From positions 419,501 to 483,500 of the forward strand of contig CAJNDS010002263.1 in assembly GCA_905221605.1 (NCBI GenBank): 64,000 nt of DNA, given 5' to 3'. The first letter of the stretch is position 1. Every line of letters begins with the position of its first letter. This document shows, piece by piece, positions 39,573 through 51,700 of the stretch. Source of the stretch: Symbiodinium natans (lineage: Eukaryota; Sar; Dinophyceae; Suessiales; Symbiodiniaceae). The notes under the pieces are model-generated. The model was not told the origin of the DNA and searched no databases. It saw only the letters and a list, made by a program, of their open reading frames with translations. The position numbers and the translations under genes are program-made.

Positions 39573-42500
39573 GTCGCTTTTTGGGGGGTCAGAGGGATTG
39601 GAGGTAATCAATTAAAGATGTAGGCTGTTTCGAGTTTTTGAGGTCGAAGCTTGCAGATATGCAGGTGGCTCAAGCGCAGAGATAGTTCAGAGCTTCTGGG
39701 AGTGGTTTAGGGTTGATTAGCCCCTTTTGCCCGCTACACCGTCATGAAACCTCCACGAGCTCACAGCGTCCCTAGCGAAGCTGAGGCGCACGGCTCCATT
39801 CGCGGGAATCCGCTCGGACCTGCTTCCAGTCATATCCCAGGCGCAGGCGCCCTGATGTCATGATGTGCAGAACACATTGGCCTGCATGGAGCTGTTGTAT
39901 AGAGGTGCTGAGGCGCTGATGGTATCTCAGCGCACTGTTCGGCAGCGAACATAAACGGCCAGTGTGGAGATTTCAGCTTTGGGTTTACCAGAAGTTGGGC
40001 GACTGAACACGCACGATCGTCGCAGAAGTGACTAGGCCTTAGTTACCAATAGACCGAAGTAAGTCCCAACAGTCGATCTTGTGCTTCAGGCCTTGCCCTG
40101 CCGGCCACCAAACCCCAGCCATCACTTAAGTTGCTCCTCCAGCGATTCGCGATTCGCGTCATTTTTGAGTGTGAGGAGCGAAAAAATGCTGACTGCCAGG
40201 TGTCCATGGACAAGAGCATGCTCCCCGCTCTCTACCAGCCCTTCCGAGAAGAGCGGAAGCAGCCTCATGGTCTCCCCGCCGGATTCAAAAGCGCTGCAGT
40301 AACGGCGTTGTCAGGCTTGTGGCCTCAGTCTACAGACTGAGGGTTCAGGTGCTGAAAGGTTGTCGGAGGTAGAGGAAGTACGAATCCTGGCCCGAAGGCC
40401 CACCCCCCCCCCCCCCCCCCCAACCCCAGATCAAGACCCGAAGCCCCAAGCAAGACCGAGCCCAACCCCTCTCCTCCCTTTGAAGCTTCGTTGGGTAGTC
40501 GGGTAGTTGTGCTTCTTGGACTCCAGCTTACGGCCGCATTGAACCCCAAAACCCCAAGCCGTGCCGCACACTCTTGACCCTAAACCGCACCTTAAGAACA
40601 TCATGAAACCCTAAGCCCTACAACCCCTTAACCCTACAACCCAAAACCAAATATGAATGACATAAATATGTTTGTATATATATATATGTATAATATTATA
40701 TATATATATAAACCTTAAAGCCTATGTTGCGAAGGCTTGGAGGATCCCTCCACGCTTTGCCCCCGTGGTACTTTCAAGCAGCCGCCCGAGACGACGGAGC
40801 CGTTGTTCCAGCTGGTGCAGCAGGACGGGCGTAGACTATCGTAAACTGCAGCGGAGGGACCCTGTTGAACTCCCCAAACCCTAAACCCTTCAGGGTTTAC
40901 GTAGGCTTTAGGCTTTAGGGATATATATATATATATAGACCACACCCCTAAAACCTGATTGAACAAGTCGTAGAATCGCAGCCCCAGCGCCCTGATTGAG
41001 CTCCAAACCCTAAAGCCTGAACCCTTGGTTTCAGTATGTGAGGTCTGCTTTATATACTTATGCGCCTGCTTGCTCGGGCACCTCACAAAACCGATGTTTT
41101 TTTTCTGCTGAACTTCGAAGGCGTCACGCTGACTATTTTTCACAGTTAGAGCCCTGTAGTGCATCCGAGCGTGGTCAGCTATAGGCGGGTGGCGAAAGAA
41201 AACGCATCCAACCCCACAAGACGAGAACTCTTGGGTCAGGAGTCTTGAGTGCAGTTCTGCTCCTAGGATCTTCAGTTAGTACCCTTATTCCCTTTTTGGG
41301 AGATTCGGTCCCTTCTAACTGGGCAACCTAAGCTCCATGCAGGAGCTACCGCCTCCAGCTGCGACAATTGTCCCCCGAACCTTCGGGCGCAAGCAGGCTT
41401 CACGGGAGCGCATAAACGCAGGAGACAACAATGACCGAGGTTCTTCCCTTAGAGCTCCTGTTTGCGTAGAAGATCAACTTTCCACAAGTCCCTGTCTGGT
41501 TAAGCCCCCTAGACCCTGAACCCCAAGTAAAGTTAAGTAAAGGTGCCCGTGTTATGGATCTGCTCCTTCAAAGATGGCCAAGAACTTCTGCATGTCTGGG
41601 TTTTTGGAAGTAAAGTTTAAGTTTGGGGTGCCATGGAACATCTTGGGGTGCGAACCTCGGGTCCTTCTCCGGTCACAAAGGAATTGCGCCATAGACGCCA
41701 TAAGAGGTTTGCAAAATCTACACATGACCACACCTTAGGTAGGTAAGCCTCTGCGCATCAGAACTGGTTCGTGCCTTGCCAGGCCTAGTGCGACGTCCAC
41801 CTGCTTCGGTCATCTGTGATGCTAGTGTCACAGGAATGGATGCTTCGATAGCACGATTTCTCAAATTCGGGGTCCGCCTCGGTGTGATTAGCAAAGCACA
41901 TTATCTTGGCATATCGCACGCTCGGATGCAGCTCTCTGCAGTGACTCCGAGGGAACAGGATTGCTGAATGTGCGAGATCTCCAGATTAGAAACCAGAGTT
42001 TTCACCCTTTAGTGCGGAGCGAGCACGCCTTCGTCCGGATGTGCGGGGGTCCCGACACCTGCAGGAGGTTGAGTTTAGAGGATGCGCGAAGAAACCCCAA
42101 ACCCTAAACCGTGTCCCATGTGTTGGGCATTGGGGCTTCGAAGGACTGCGCTCGCACACACACACACACACACTGCATCTTCATCTTACGCAGCGTAGCT
42201 GGGGTAGAGAAACAACGACCACGTCCGAGTCGAAAGCAGAGACTAGCTCTTGGTTAAATTTGTTTGAAGAGGTGCTAAGAACAGTTGAGAAGATGGGGTT
42301 GGGCCGCTGGGCACCCGGCATGGCACTGGCGCTTGCCTCCCGACGGAGCCTTGAGTGGCAAAGCCATCGGATCCAGATTTGGCTGCGACCCGGGAGCACA
42401 GGGCGTGCGTTTAGCTGCAGAGCCCACCACAAGCACCTAAAGGGGAACGGAATTGTGGCTGGGGGCATCTGCTTCGGCTTCCTTTAGCCACGACAAACTC

Positions 42501-43705
42501 ACTAGTTGCTAGCTTGTTCTTTAGAAAGAATTATAGTACTATAGCCCTTGACATGAAAAACGGACCAAAGTCCCCATTTCCCGATTGAGAACCATGAGGT
42601 TAAGGGTATAGGGTTTGGATCTGGTGTTCAGTGGCAGCCTAGGCATCTCAACCGCAGGAGTCGTTAAAAGACAGAACAGACCCTTAATTCAGACCGCCTG
42701 CTTGGCCAGAAGACCCTACTCACGTGGCCGGCGGTCGTCCTTTTTCGGGTCTGCGCTTGGTGTTGGTTTGCGAGCCTTGTAAGCTGTGAAAACTCGGCAC
42801 AGGCCCACGGAGCTGCCTAAGCCTCATTGCTACTCAAGCGGACCTGGCAGTATGCGCGGCCCTTGTGCTTCCGACGTCGAGTTGGAGGAGAACGCTTTTC
42901 CAGAAAGTTGCATGGAATCTTGAATCGCTCCCCGGCGCACCATCCGAGAAACGGAGCTGATGAGCTCACTTTATGAAAGGGACGTAGCTTGCGAGTATAC
43001 CTCGAGGGGACCTGCGGCATCCAGCAGCCCTTCTAAGTCTACTTGCACAGCACGCCGACACCTGCACCTTCTCATCTTAAGTAACCTCCCGCGATGAAGC
43101 AGACTCTAAACCCACCGACTCTCAATGGCCAACAAACACAAGGGACTACAAGAAGTGGACCTCTGTGCAGAAACAATGGGTTGCGCTCGAAACCAGTTCA
43201 CTTATTGGCATCCTTGCTTGGCCTTGGCACCTCGGCACCGTGCTACGATTGAAGGGGTCCAACAGGCATCCAAGACTCGTTGAACCATGATCCCTACACC
43301 CCTATTCAAGTAGTATAGGAGTCGGAATAAGTACTACTTACTAGTGGTCCCTTTATAAGTACACGATGATAACCCCTAAAACCTTGTTCTCATTATTAAG
43401 GCCCCTATATTACCCTCAGCCCACGCGCGAGTGAAAAGTCTTGTCTTGTCTTGTGTGCCGCGTGAGTTCGTTAGAGAAACTCGTGTCGGAGCTCTACACA
43501 ACCGGAGTTGCGCACACATACTCTGTTGGCATGTGCGGGTAATGCCAGAAGAGACAGGAGTCAAGCTCTCTGCCCCCATCTGGCTTTGTCAAAAAGGAAC
43601 GGGCATACTTTCCTGTGTATCTCTAGCAAACACACCTGCGACCTGGCAGCAGCCAGGGATTGGCAACGGGGGTGCTCTTCGAGTTCCCCGTGTTTGCACC
43701 GCCGA
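39573..43705. other. No gene recognised
   Basis: About 4 kb with short, unconvincing frames on both strands. It holds AT tracts (40674-40712, 40919-40939), a poly-C run (40402-40422), scattered degenerate CCCTAAA words and a CA repeat (42153-42173). Probably intron or intergenic DNA. Confidence 0.5.
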
Positions 43706-44491
43706 TCAACTACGATGACTGCGAGCCTCAATCTGTCGAACCAGAGGATTCAGGGGGGCTGCACCGTGTTTCTGCTCACCACCTTCCGCAATGATGATCT
43801 CCCTCAAAACTGCAGCGGCCTCGTGCCACTCTGCTTGGCACACCATTTGCGGACGGAGCTTGAGCAGCACTTTCCCATCCCTGGTTTCTTTGGCAACGGC
43901 GAACTGTATCGAACTCTCCATGTCTTCCAGGGAGCTCAAGCTTTCATGGAATGCCACGAACTTGCCCAGCTGAGCCCGCCGAGCTCCGTCCTTGACGAGC
44001 GCATTGGCCACCGTCCCTGCCACTGTCCAGCGCGGAGGTCCTTGAGGGTGCGGCCCAGCCTCTGGGATCTTCGACTTCCATGCTTCCATCGCGGCCCGTA
44101 GGTCTTTGGCTAGCTGACTGTCTTTGCTGAGCAAATATGTGTGGCAACTCCATGCTTCCAGTTCGCGGATCTCTCTGTCGTGTTGTCCTACAATCTTCAT
44201 GACAGTACGAAGCTGGTTGCCGAGCTGCTTGATCTGCTGGTCCATCTGCTCGCTGCCTGACTCCCCGGCGTTCTGAGTGCGAGGCCTCTTCGAGCGTGCC
44301 TGTCTGCCAGGCGCCTCCACCTGTTGGAGACCCGCCATGAAAGAAAGTCCGGACATCGCTTTGCCTGGAGGTGCGCAGAGGTGAAGTCCGCCCGGCTTGA
44401 ACAGGTACGGCTGCAGCGCGAGATCGAGATTCTTTGGCTCTAGCGCCTGCAATGGCCCCCGCCCCGCCGTGGTTGTTGACCACCGTTCCAC
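43706..44491 (-). CDS. Unknown coiled-coil-like protein (open 261 codons; ATG at 44356)
   Basis: A clearly protein-like frame on the minus strand. Before the first ATG (44356) it is open back to a stop near 44506, reading GPLQALEPKNLDLALQPYLF. From the ATG come MSGLSFMAGLQQVEAPGRQA, a basic KRPRTQ cluster, a heptad-like helix DQQIKQLGNQLRTVMKIVGQ and ELEAWSCHTYLLSKDSQLAK. The C-terminal part (LREIIIAEGGEQKHGAAPLN) looks globular. I do not know the domain. The organisation, with a zinc-finger-like frame just upstream, would suit an accessory protein of a retroelement, but no reverse transcriptase is near. It is the one strong gene on the minus strand. Confidence 0.6.
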   Translation of the reverse strand: MERWSTTTAGRGPLQALEPKNLDLALQPYLFKPGGLHLCAPPGKAMSGLSFMAGLQQVEAPGRQARSKRPRTQNAGESGSEQMDQQIKQLGNQLRTVMKIVGQHDREIRELEAWSCHTYLLSKDSQLAKDLRAAMEAWKSKIPEAGPHPQGPPRWTVAGTVANALVKDGARRAQLGKFVAFHESLSSLEDMESSIQFAVAKETRDGKVLLKLRPQMVCQAEWHEAAAVLREIIIAEGGEQKHGAAPLNPLVRQIEARSHRS

Positions 44492-44516
44492 AAGACTTCC
44501 TGGCTACATGTCTGCG

Positions 44517-44723
44517 TCAGGCGGAAACTTCAGTGAATTCTCTGTGGCAAAGAGGGCAGGTGCGACTTTTCAGAGCATTCTGCACAGAATGTTTCTTGAC
44601 AATGTGGGCAAAGAAAGACCTTCGAGCGTGCCATGGTCCAGCTGCACAATCACCGCAGTAAACTCCGGCAAGCCACTGGGCGTCAGTAACATCCGCAAGA
44701 TCGTCAGGGAAAGGCTGGATCAA
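44517..44723 (-). CDS. Zinc-finger-like fragment upstream of the 43.7-kb frame
   Basis: Minus-strand frame with CGDCAAGPWHARRSFFAHIV, then KKHSVQN and CPLCHREFTEVSA. It shows two CxxC pairs and a His-containing spacer, which could bind zinc. It ends at a TGA 25 bases before the next frame opens in another phase, so the two may be exons of one gene or halves broken by a frameshift. No ATG opens it in the visible frame. Confidence 0.4.
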   Translation of the reverse strand: MIQPFPDDLADVTDAQWLAGVYCGDCAAGPWHARRSFFAHIVKKHSVQNALKSRTCPLCHREFTEVSA

Positions 44724-44783
44724 ACATCTGTTTGCGAAGCCTCCAGCAGGGCCAGCAACACTGGATCTCCCTCAACACCTCAA

Positions 44784-44840
44784 ACGACTCAAACCCCAAA
44801 CCCCAAGCCCTAAACCTCAAACCCAAGACCCTAAAAGTCA
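44784..44840. repeat. Degenerate CCCTAAA array
   Basis: CCCCAAACCCCAAGCCCTAAAC-type words. The following stretch (44841-45079) has open frames on both strands, none convincing. Confidence 0.6.
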
Positions 44841-45079
44841 GCAGCGGCCAGGCAGCGCCACCACTCGCCACCAGCTCCTTCCTCGGCCACCCGGGCCAAA
44901 ATGTCGGAAGTTTGGGGTTCGGCGCTTGTGGCGCCTGACAAATCCGAACTCAAGGTTCAGGAGGGCCCATTTCCGGTTGCCCATGCCCCCCCGAATCAGG
45001 GAAAGTGGCCGAACAACAGGGTGCAGTCGAGCGAAGTATCGCTGACACCGCTTGCGTCGTACGTGCAGTAAGACACAGA

Positions 45080-47120
45080 GCCCATACATCTGAATCTCTG
45101 CTGCAAGCCCCCCTGGCCTCGCAGAATCACCGGCAGTTCTGGGGCCATGATGTTCCCCCCTTGTACTAGCAGTCCTTAGTAGGGATCATAGTAGGGGGTA
45201 CGGTGATTTGTTATGAAGGACTGCTATTAAAAGGAGGCACATCCCAAACTGTAACCCAAGCTCTGAAACGATGCCATGAACAAAGCCTGCGAATTGCAAG
45301 TAGTGGCCCAGGCATCCGTGGTTGCAGAGCCTGGACCCCTGCTCTGGTTCTGGATGGTTCTCGAAGAATGTGTTCAGGGCTTCGGTTTACATGGGGTTGA
45401 ATTCGGGCTTAGTTCACAGTCCAGTTGTGAGAATTGGGGTTTAGGGTTTGGACAGAGCGACTGGTTCCGCTGTGCACGCCCTCTCGAATGATGAAGAACC
45501 ACTACGTAGCATAGCCTATAAGCCCGAAGCCCTAAGCATGCCCAAATGTTCAGGAGTTGAAGTCGCCTTTCAGGGCCATTGGGCCAAGGGCAAGGTTGGT
45601 TGATCCCTTTGCTCGAGCCTTTTTTCAAAGGTTTCGGCCAGTTCTGACTGAAAGTCAAGCCCCTTTTCCTTCATATTCGGCTCACCTTGATCATGTCGCC
45701 ATGAGCTTCAATGAGTGTTTGGCTTGCGTGCACGTCATCGCCCAGCACGACTCCTCTTGCTGGGGTTTGGGTTGTAGGTTTGCTGTTGTGCTGAGGCCAG
45801 GATTACCACACAGGTCCTTATACATCCAGCGTGCCCAAAAAGGGTCCATGATTTGGAGAATCCCCCCCATATATGCAGTCATGGGACTGTTCAACCCGGC
45901 GAAGCTGAGCCCGGTTTGGTGGGGTTTCCGCAGGTCTGAAAACAGCTGTATACCCCAAGCCCAAAGAGTAATCACACTGGAACGTTATTGGAGCTGTGGA
46001 CACAAACTCTTTACGCTTTCTCTTGCGCGTATCTGCACAGAGGGTCAGTTCTGTCCATGGTCATGGTCTCCCTATTCAGCTTCCTGTTGCAATGATCCGG
46101 CTCCTAGACACACAGCTTGAAGCATGCCCAGGCGGCCTTTGACGAGAGACGACACTTGACCGAGGGGTCTCGAATGGATTTGGGGCTTTGGCTGTTGGAG
46201 CTCGGGCCGTTTTGGAGGCAAAACGGGAACCTAAGTCCCGAGATTCCCAGAGTGTCTGTACCATGGGGTCCTGCTGCTGTTGCCGTGGGTTATTCTAAAC
46301 AAACCCTAAGCACCCGCTAAACCTCGATCCCTCACATGGCATCCGTGAGGCTTTCAGACCACAGCCCTCCTTTTTCTTGGGCCATGTGTCTTTAAACTGG
46401 GGCTAGGAGTGTGCACACCTCATGTTTGGCCCCCCCCCCCCCCCCCCCAGTGTTTCAAGTTTAGGGCTTAGGTTTTCTTGGGAAGCCAACCTGGAGCTTC
46501 GGAAGTTTCTTTTTTCGCTGAGTTGGTTCATGGGATCTTCGAGCGTTTCAATGGCCTACCAGCAGTTTCCGAGGACCCAGAGTAGGCCCTCGTTCCTTTT
46601 GTTCGGGTTTAGGTTCCCTTATAAGCTCTTTTAAACCAAAAAGGGCCACCCTGTTTACTCCTAAGTTGCTCTTGGGCGCCCGAAGCCCTAAACCCTGAAC
46701 CCTAAACCTTGCCCCCCCGACAGCCAGTGCCGGCGCCGATGTCCGACAAGCTGACCGGATGCAACATCCTGAAGCGTCGAACCTCAAAACCCTCAATAAC
46801 CTTAAAACCCTGAATAACCTCAAAACCCTAAATAACCTCAAAACCCTGAATAACCTGAAACCCTGAACCTGAACACCCTGAGCTTTAAACCCCTGAACCA
46901 ATTGCAAGGAAATGGTCCAGCCGGGCACTTAGTGAAGATCTCTGGATAGGAGAGCACGATGACTCCATTTCTGAGGAGTGCGGCTCAAACTATTTCAGGT
47001 TTTTTTTTTTTTTTTTTGTGTGGGGGGGGGGACCTAGTTGGTGTTCAAGATCTCGGTCTTCAGGCCTCAGACTGTCTGGAGAGGCTGAGCACGCTCTCGC
47101 CTGCGGGGGCTTGGGGACAG
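45080..47120. other. No gene recognised; small repeats
   Basis: Contains a hairpin at 45168-45225 (AGCAGTCCTT against AAGGACTGCT), a poly-C run (46430-46449) and an 18-bp minisatellite at about 46788-46870 (AACCTCAAAACCCTGAAT). Near 46724 a short basic frame (SDKLTGCNILKRR) follows CCCTAAACC and a GACAG acceptor, but no donor is clear. Confidence 0.45.
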
Positions 47121-47217
47121 CACTGGTTGATCGTGGGCTTGTTCCAGTCCCGTGTGCTGAGTCTGTGTTCCAGGTTGCGGCTTTTGAGTTCGCCCAGTCC
47201 GAAACCCAAGACTTAAG
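47121..47217 (+). CDS. Putative internal exon (97 nt)
   Basis: Between GGGACAG/ and TTAAG/GTGGGGG. Reads LVDRGLVPVPCAESVFQVAA, then FEFAQSETQDL, with a phase 2 end. The intron opens with a long G tract. The acceptor could instead be at 47147 or 47172. No family recognised. Confidence 0.35.
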
Positions 47218-47225
47218 GTGGGGGT

Positions 47226-47460
47226 TGGGGGGGGGGGGGGGGGGGGGGGGCCCCCCCCCCCCCCTTCACCTCACCATGAAGCATTTTCGAAGGATAAGGT
47301 GCCGGCCCCCCCCCCCCCCTCCTTTAAGGTGGTTGCGTGTGGGATAAGGTAGGGGGGGGGGCCCCCCCCCTACCACCTTCAGGTCCCCTCCCCGCCCCCC
47401 CCCACAAGGTCCCCCCCCACCCCACCCCAAGGTCCTCCCCCGCCCCCCACAGTCACCATG
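47226..47460. repeat. G and C homopolymer cluster
   Basis: Adjacent long G and C runs that can pair with each other. Assembly in such sequence is unreliable. Confidence 0.85.
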
Positions 47461-47889
47461 CTCTGAAGGTCTGTGGTACTTTGCAGAGGTCGTACTGAAC
47501 AGAGCGTCCCTGTACCTGAAATACGGAAAAAGCTGCGCCGGCGGCTCCAAGTCCTGCCGACTCGCTGCATACCACCCCCCTGCGGTGACTAGCTTTCGTA
47601 GCCCCTTCTCAAGTCCAGGTGTACCTCTACGCCTCGCCACATGAGATCCTTCCACGTGCTCTTCGCATCTTCGCGCAATGACATCCCACCACCTGCGGGC
47701 GTCACTGGGGTCATCGCCAACTTCGGCCATGAATCGCCCCAAGGGCCGTGTTGCCACGGGTTTTGGTGCAGGTGATCCTGTCTTCCTAGATTTAGGGGCT
47801 TCGAGATCGAGAGTGAGCCTGCTGCATAGGGAACTGCAGCCCATGAGAATGCAGCTAGCTTGCAGGAAATCGGGTTTTGGAGCCTCCAT
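47461..47889 (-). CDS. Minus-strand coding-like island, unknown
   Basis: Open frame reading PLGRFMAEVGDDPSDARRWW, then DVIARRCEEHVEGSHVARRR and LEKGLRKLVTAGGWYAASRQ. Composition is protein-like, with no recognised domain. It dissolves into poly-Gly where the homopolymer cluster begins, so the real exon must end before about 47460. Confidence 0.33.
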
Positions 47890-48188
47890 TTAGGATTCAT
47901 GTCACGGCTGTCTGCGGACTCCCTTGCCCTCAATCTAAACCAGCCCCGAAGGAGCAACGATGCCCAAACCACTCGGGTCCACTGAGGAGAGCCCATGGCC
48001 TAGTTCTAGAAAACCCTGCTTATGGCAAGCCTGCACGTTGCACCTTCAAATTCCCGGAACCTTAAAGCCACGCCCTGAAACCCTCACACTCCCTAAGCCC
48101 CAAAATTCCGAACCCTAAGCCCTAAAACCCTAAACCCTAAACTCCCCCAAAACCCTCTCTTCCTAAGCCTGAAGCCCCGAAGATTCAG

Positions 48189-48272
48189 GTCAGGGCGACT
48201 CGTGTCCTCCGGCAGGGAGGCCTGGGGAGCTCAAAGACACAGATGGGACTTCAGGCTCCGAGATACAAATAT
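48189..48272 (+). CDS. Putative internal exon (84 nt)
   Basis: Acceptor GATTCAG/ (others possible nearby) and donor AAATAT/GTGGGG. The phase 2 frame reads SGRLVSSGREAWGAQRHRWD, then FRLRDTN. CCCTAAA repeats at 48117-48150 lie upstream, and five TTTAGGG at 48298-48336 downstream. Confidence 0.35.
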
Positions 48273-48297
48273 GTGGGGCCTAAGAGTTCAAAGGCTT

Positions 48298-48336
48298 TAG
48301 GGTTTAGGGTTTAGGGTTTAGGGTTTAGGGTTAGGG
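48298..48336. repeat. TTTAGGG array
   Basis: Five heptamers just 3' of the 48189 island. Confidence 0.9.
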
Positions 48337-48607
48337 TTGTGGCAGACTGCAGGCTTGCGGGGGCGACGGTGAGAGATGCAGAGACTTGTATCTCAGGTTT
48401 CTTTAAGCTTTCACCTCCGTTCCCGTTTGCACCTAGGGCCACTCTCTTGACGTTCCAGGAATATTGGGCGTTCGGATTTTGAGTAGGTTGTCGCTCGGCT
48501 TCTTGGTGTTCCGGAGGCCTCCACCTCCGCGGGCCTTCGCGCACGCCACGTGGCAGCAGCCAGCAGGAGGGGGTTCTCGCAGTCACCCGGTCCATGGTCA
48601 GGGTGTT

Positions 48608-48728
48608 ACAACTATTTGCTTAAGAACCTCCAGAACAATAATCCCTATATTGCCCTCATAAGTAAGAATATATACCTTTTTTTTTTTTTTTGGGGGGGGG
48701 GGGGGGCTCTTAAGCAAACAAATAGCAG
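48608..48728. mobile_element. Small foldback element
   Basis: Ends ACTATTTGCTTAAGA and TCTTAAGCAAACAAATAGCAG are inverted repeats with a 4-base difference. The core has TAATCCCTATATTGCCCTCA and a T12/G14 run. A related copy with an inverted core lies at about 26081-26200. Confidence 0.55.
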
Positions 48729-51700
48729 TTTAGGTTTTAGGGAGTTTGCTTGGCCAAACGACTCTTAGGCTTCATCTGGCAGATACGAAGCATTCGGTGC
48801 ACACCTAGTCCTAAACCCTAAACCCTAGAGTGGATATCTGCATCTTAAGGTCTTTGCAGTTCAGGTACGAGTGAGGCCAGTTGCTGCATGGAGATTGTCT
48901 AGAGAGTTAGCTGACCTGACTGGATCTACAGAGACCTTGCCTGCCGTGTGCGAGAGTGAGCGACGAAACCCTAAACCCTATGAACCCTATAAACCCTAGC
49001 TTTTGTTGACAAACTTGTGCTGCTTACTTTACTGTTGGGTACTATAATTGCTAGGCATCCCCAACACTAGTCATAATTGGTTTTGGGATTAGGGTTTAGG
49101 GTATCGGGTTTAGGGTTTTAAGGTTTATGCTGTAAGGAAATACTCCTGGTGGTGCCCGTCTGCTGAGGTTCACCAACCATCCCACGGGCGATCGCCTGAG
49201 CGACTTCTTTGTTTAATGGACGGTTTTGACACTTAGTACGAGGGTTTGGTTGCAAAGTACGAGGGTTTAGGTTTAGGGTGCTCTTGGGGTGTGGAATGAG
49301 GCAGGCCCTTAGTATGCTCCCTTACTGGGGGTAAGAGAGCCTTATCTAAGGTTACTACTCAGAGGAGGGTTTTGAACCTGGGGTTTAGGGTTTACCCTAA
49401 ACTCTATAAGCCATAAGATTGGGTGGTGCTCCCCTAGCCTGGCAAGCTTCAGAAGAAACTAAAGGAGACCTGACACTCCGGGAGCTCGAATCCCTGTGGC
49501 GAATAGTGCTTTCCATGGGGATGTTTCGCCTTACACAAACAGTCCTTAATAGGGATTATAGTACCCCCCCCCTTTTTAATCCCTATTTAAGGATGGTTGG
49601 TATAAGAAGGAACCTCCCAATCCTCATGTTTCGTACTTGTGGCAGGCTTCTGTCTGAGTTTGCAGGAGTTTCTTCTGACCTGAATTTTTTCTATGGGTAA
49701 AGAAGCTTGAGGCACGTGCCGGAGCATTCGCTATCGTCCGGCACGGTTGGGAGCACCGCACCTTCCTGGTGCGAATACGACACGGAAGTGTTCAATACGC
49801 ACGACACGTTCAACAAGAAGGAACCTGCGCGCCCCATGAGCCGAATCCAATCACCAGAACGGCACCAAGATGTCCCAAGTCTGTCTCACACCTTGTTGGT
49901 TCCCTCTCAACCGAGAAAAGCTGGCCGAGAAACCACTGCGGGGCGCCAACTCAAAAGGGAGGGACTACTGGCAAGGTTGTCTGTGGATCATGGCGTTGTG
50001 TTGCCAGCAACCCACAGCCATCCCCTGTAGCTTCAGCAACCGACAGCTTTGAAATTATCCTCGAGTCTCGATATGATTAGACCCAATACCCCAACCCTGA
50101 GCCCTCTATGCAGAAACTTCTTGTTGCTCTACAGGCCGCTGCTTCACCAGAGGCGCCAAGGCCTGCGCAGGCGCCACCCAGATCATCTTATTCACGTGGG
50201 CCTTTTCGGGGGCTACACAGGCGCTTATCAGCAGAAGGGCGGAGCCCAGCTGCGATTTGGGTTTCCTGGCCGCGTTTCACCGATTCCCCCCATGAACAAC
50301 CTGAAGTGCAGAAGACCTTATGAGCCCTAACTTCCCGAGCCTGACACTCGCGATTTCAAGCCGAAGGCCGCAGTGAGCAAGGAACCACAGCAGCCGGGCG
50401 GTGCCTCAGGACTGGGCCGGTGCAAGAAGGCCCTGAACAAATCGAGATCATGAGCCTCCATCGTATCGTCGTAGGTGCGCTGCGAGCTTGAGACTTGCAT
50501 CGTGGTCAGTACAGTTTCCAGGGCTATCAGCTATCCATCTAGCCATGGCCTGCGTGAAACCCTAAACCCCCCTACTGCTAGCAGAGATCGCCTGCCAAAC
50601 CCCAAACCCCACACCCTTAACCATATGGACTTGCGGATAGACTTCCATCTTGCGAGCGGATGCAGCTCTCGTGCGCTTGTCTAAGAGGCAGGCCATGTGC
50701 AAGTTGCACCGTTTTTTTTTGAAAAGGAATGTTAAGGCAAGTGTAGCAGAACAATTGTGCGGCTGCTAATGGTCCATTGATTCTATTGGCACATCTTGAG
50801 AAAAATGGTTCTGCGGCAAACGTCACTGGAGCATGTTTGTTGGACAGGGCCTATAGAAGCTGTGAGTACAGGCATGCGACTCTCACCCTGGTATTTCAGG
50901 CTATTTTGTTTCGTCTCGCTGGGTCCTCTTAGTCAGCATGCGATTAAGTTGCCTCCTCTAAACCCTGGTAATTGAATTAAGGTTTGGTTTCGGATGTGAT
51001 GCTCGGGTGGGAAGTTGGGAATAGGTCAGACCACCTGACCACAGCCTTTTGCAAGCTGCCCAGAGTTAGGCAGAGTTGACAAGACCTTGTGCAGCAGTGA
51101 CGAGAAGAAGCGAATGGGGTGCTCTGGCTTTTGGTTTGAAAGCCGAAGGCCCTAAACCCGAAACAATTTGTGCACGGCGTGGAGGAGCATGATCTACAGC
51201 TTGGTGGCCTGCCCCTCTTGAGATTTGTTTTACCATGTGTCCACGGGGTGGTGAGTGGGCACTAGGGCACCTGGCAATACAAGCCTACACAGTCCTACGC
51301 AGCTGGGGCATGTGCTGTCCAGGGGCCTGTGAATCAGATCCACTCCTAGAAGTTCCTACAGCCGGAAAATCCGCCTCGAAACAGCAGGAGACTTCCCGCA
51401 GCGTGTGCTGACGTTGCTCCCCGCCGAGGGTGGGGGCCGAAGACGGCGGCCGTCACGGGTTTAAAGGCTTCAGTGGCTTGGGCTTCAGGAGTTCCGGATC
51501 TCCACAGGTGTGTGTGTGTGTGTGTGTGTGCCTCGCTTCAAAGACGTTTTCACGACAAGCCCTATCTGGCTCAAGACAAGCTTGAGGCTCTGAGGGCGCG
51601 AGGGCTGCTTGAAAGTGCTTGAGAATGCTTGCTAGAGCCTGTCTTGTTCCACTGCCGCTTTGGCTACATTTCCTCGTCAGCAAAGGGCAGTGACAACATC

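Noticed and set aside
45557-46120. Open frame of 187 codons
   Set aside because: No motif, opens with a non-ATG-like context, and competing frames are equally open.
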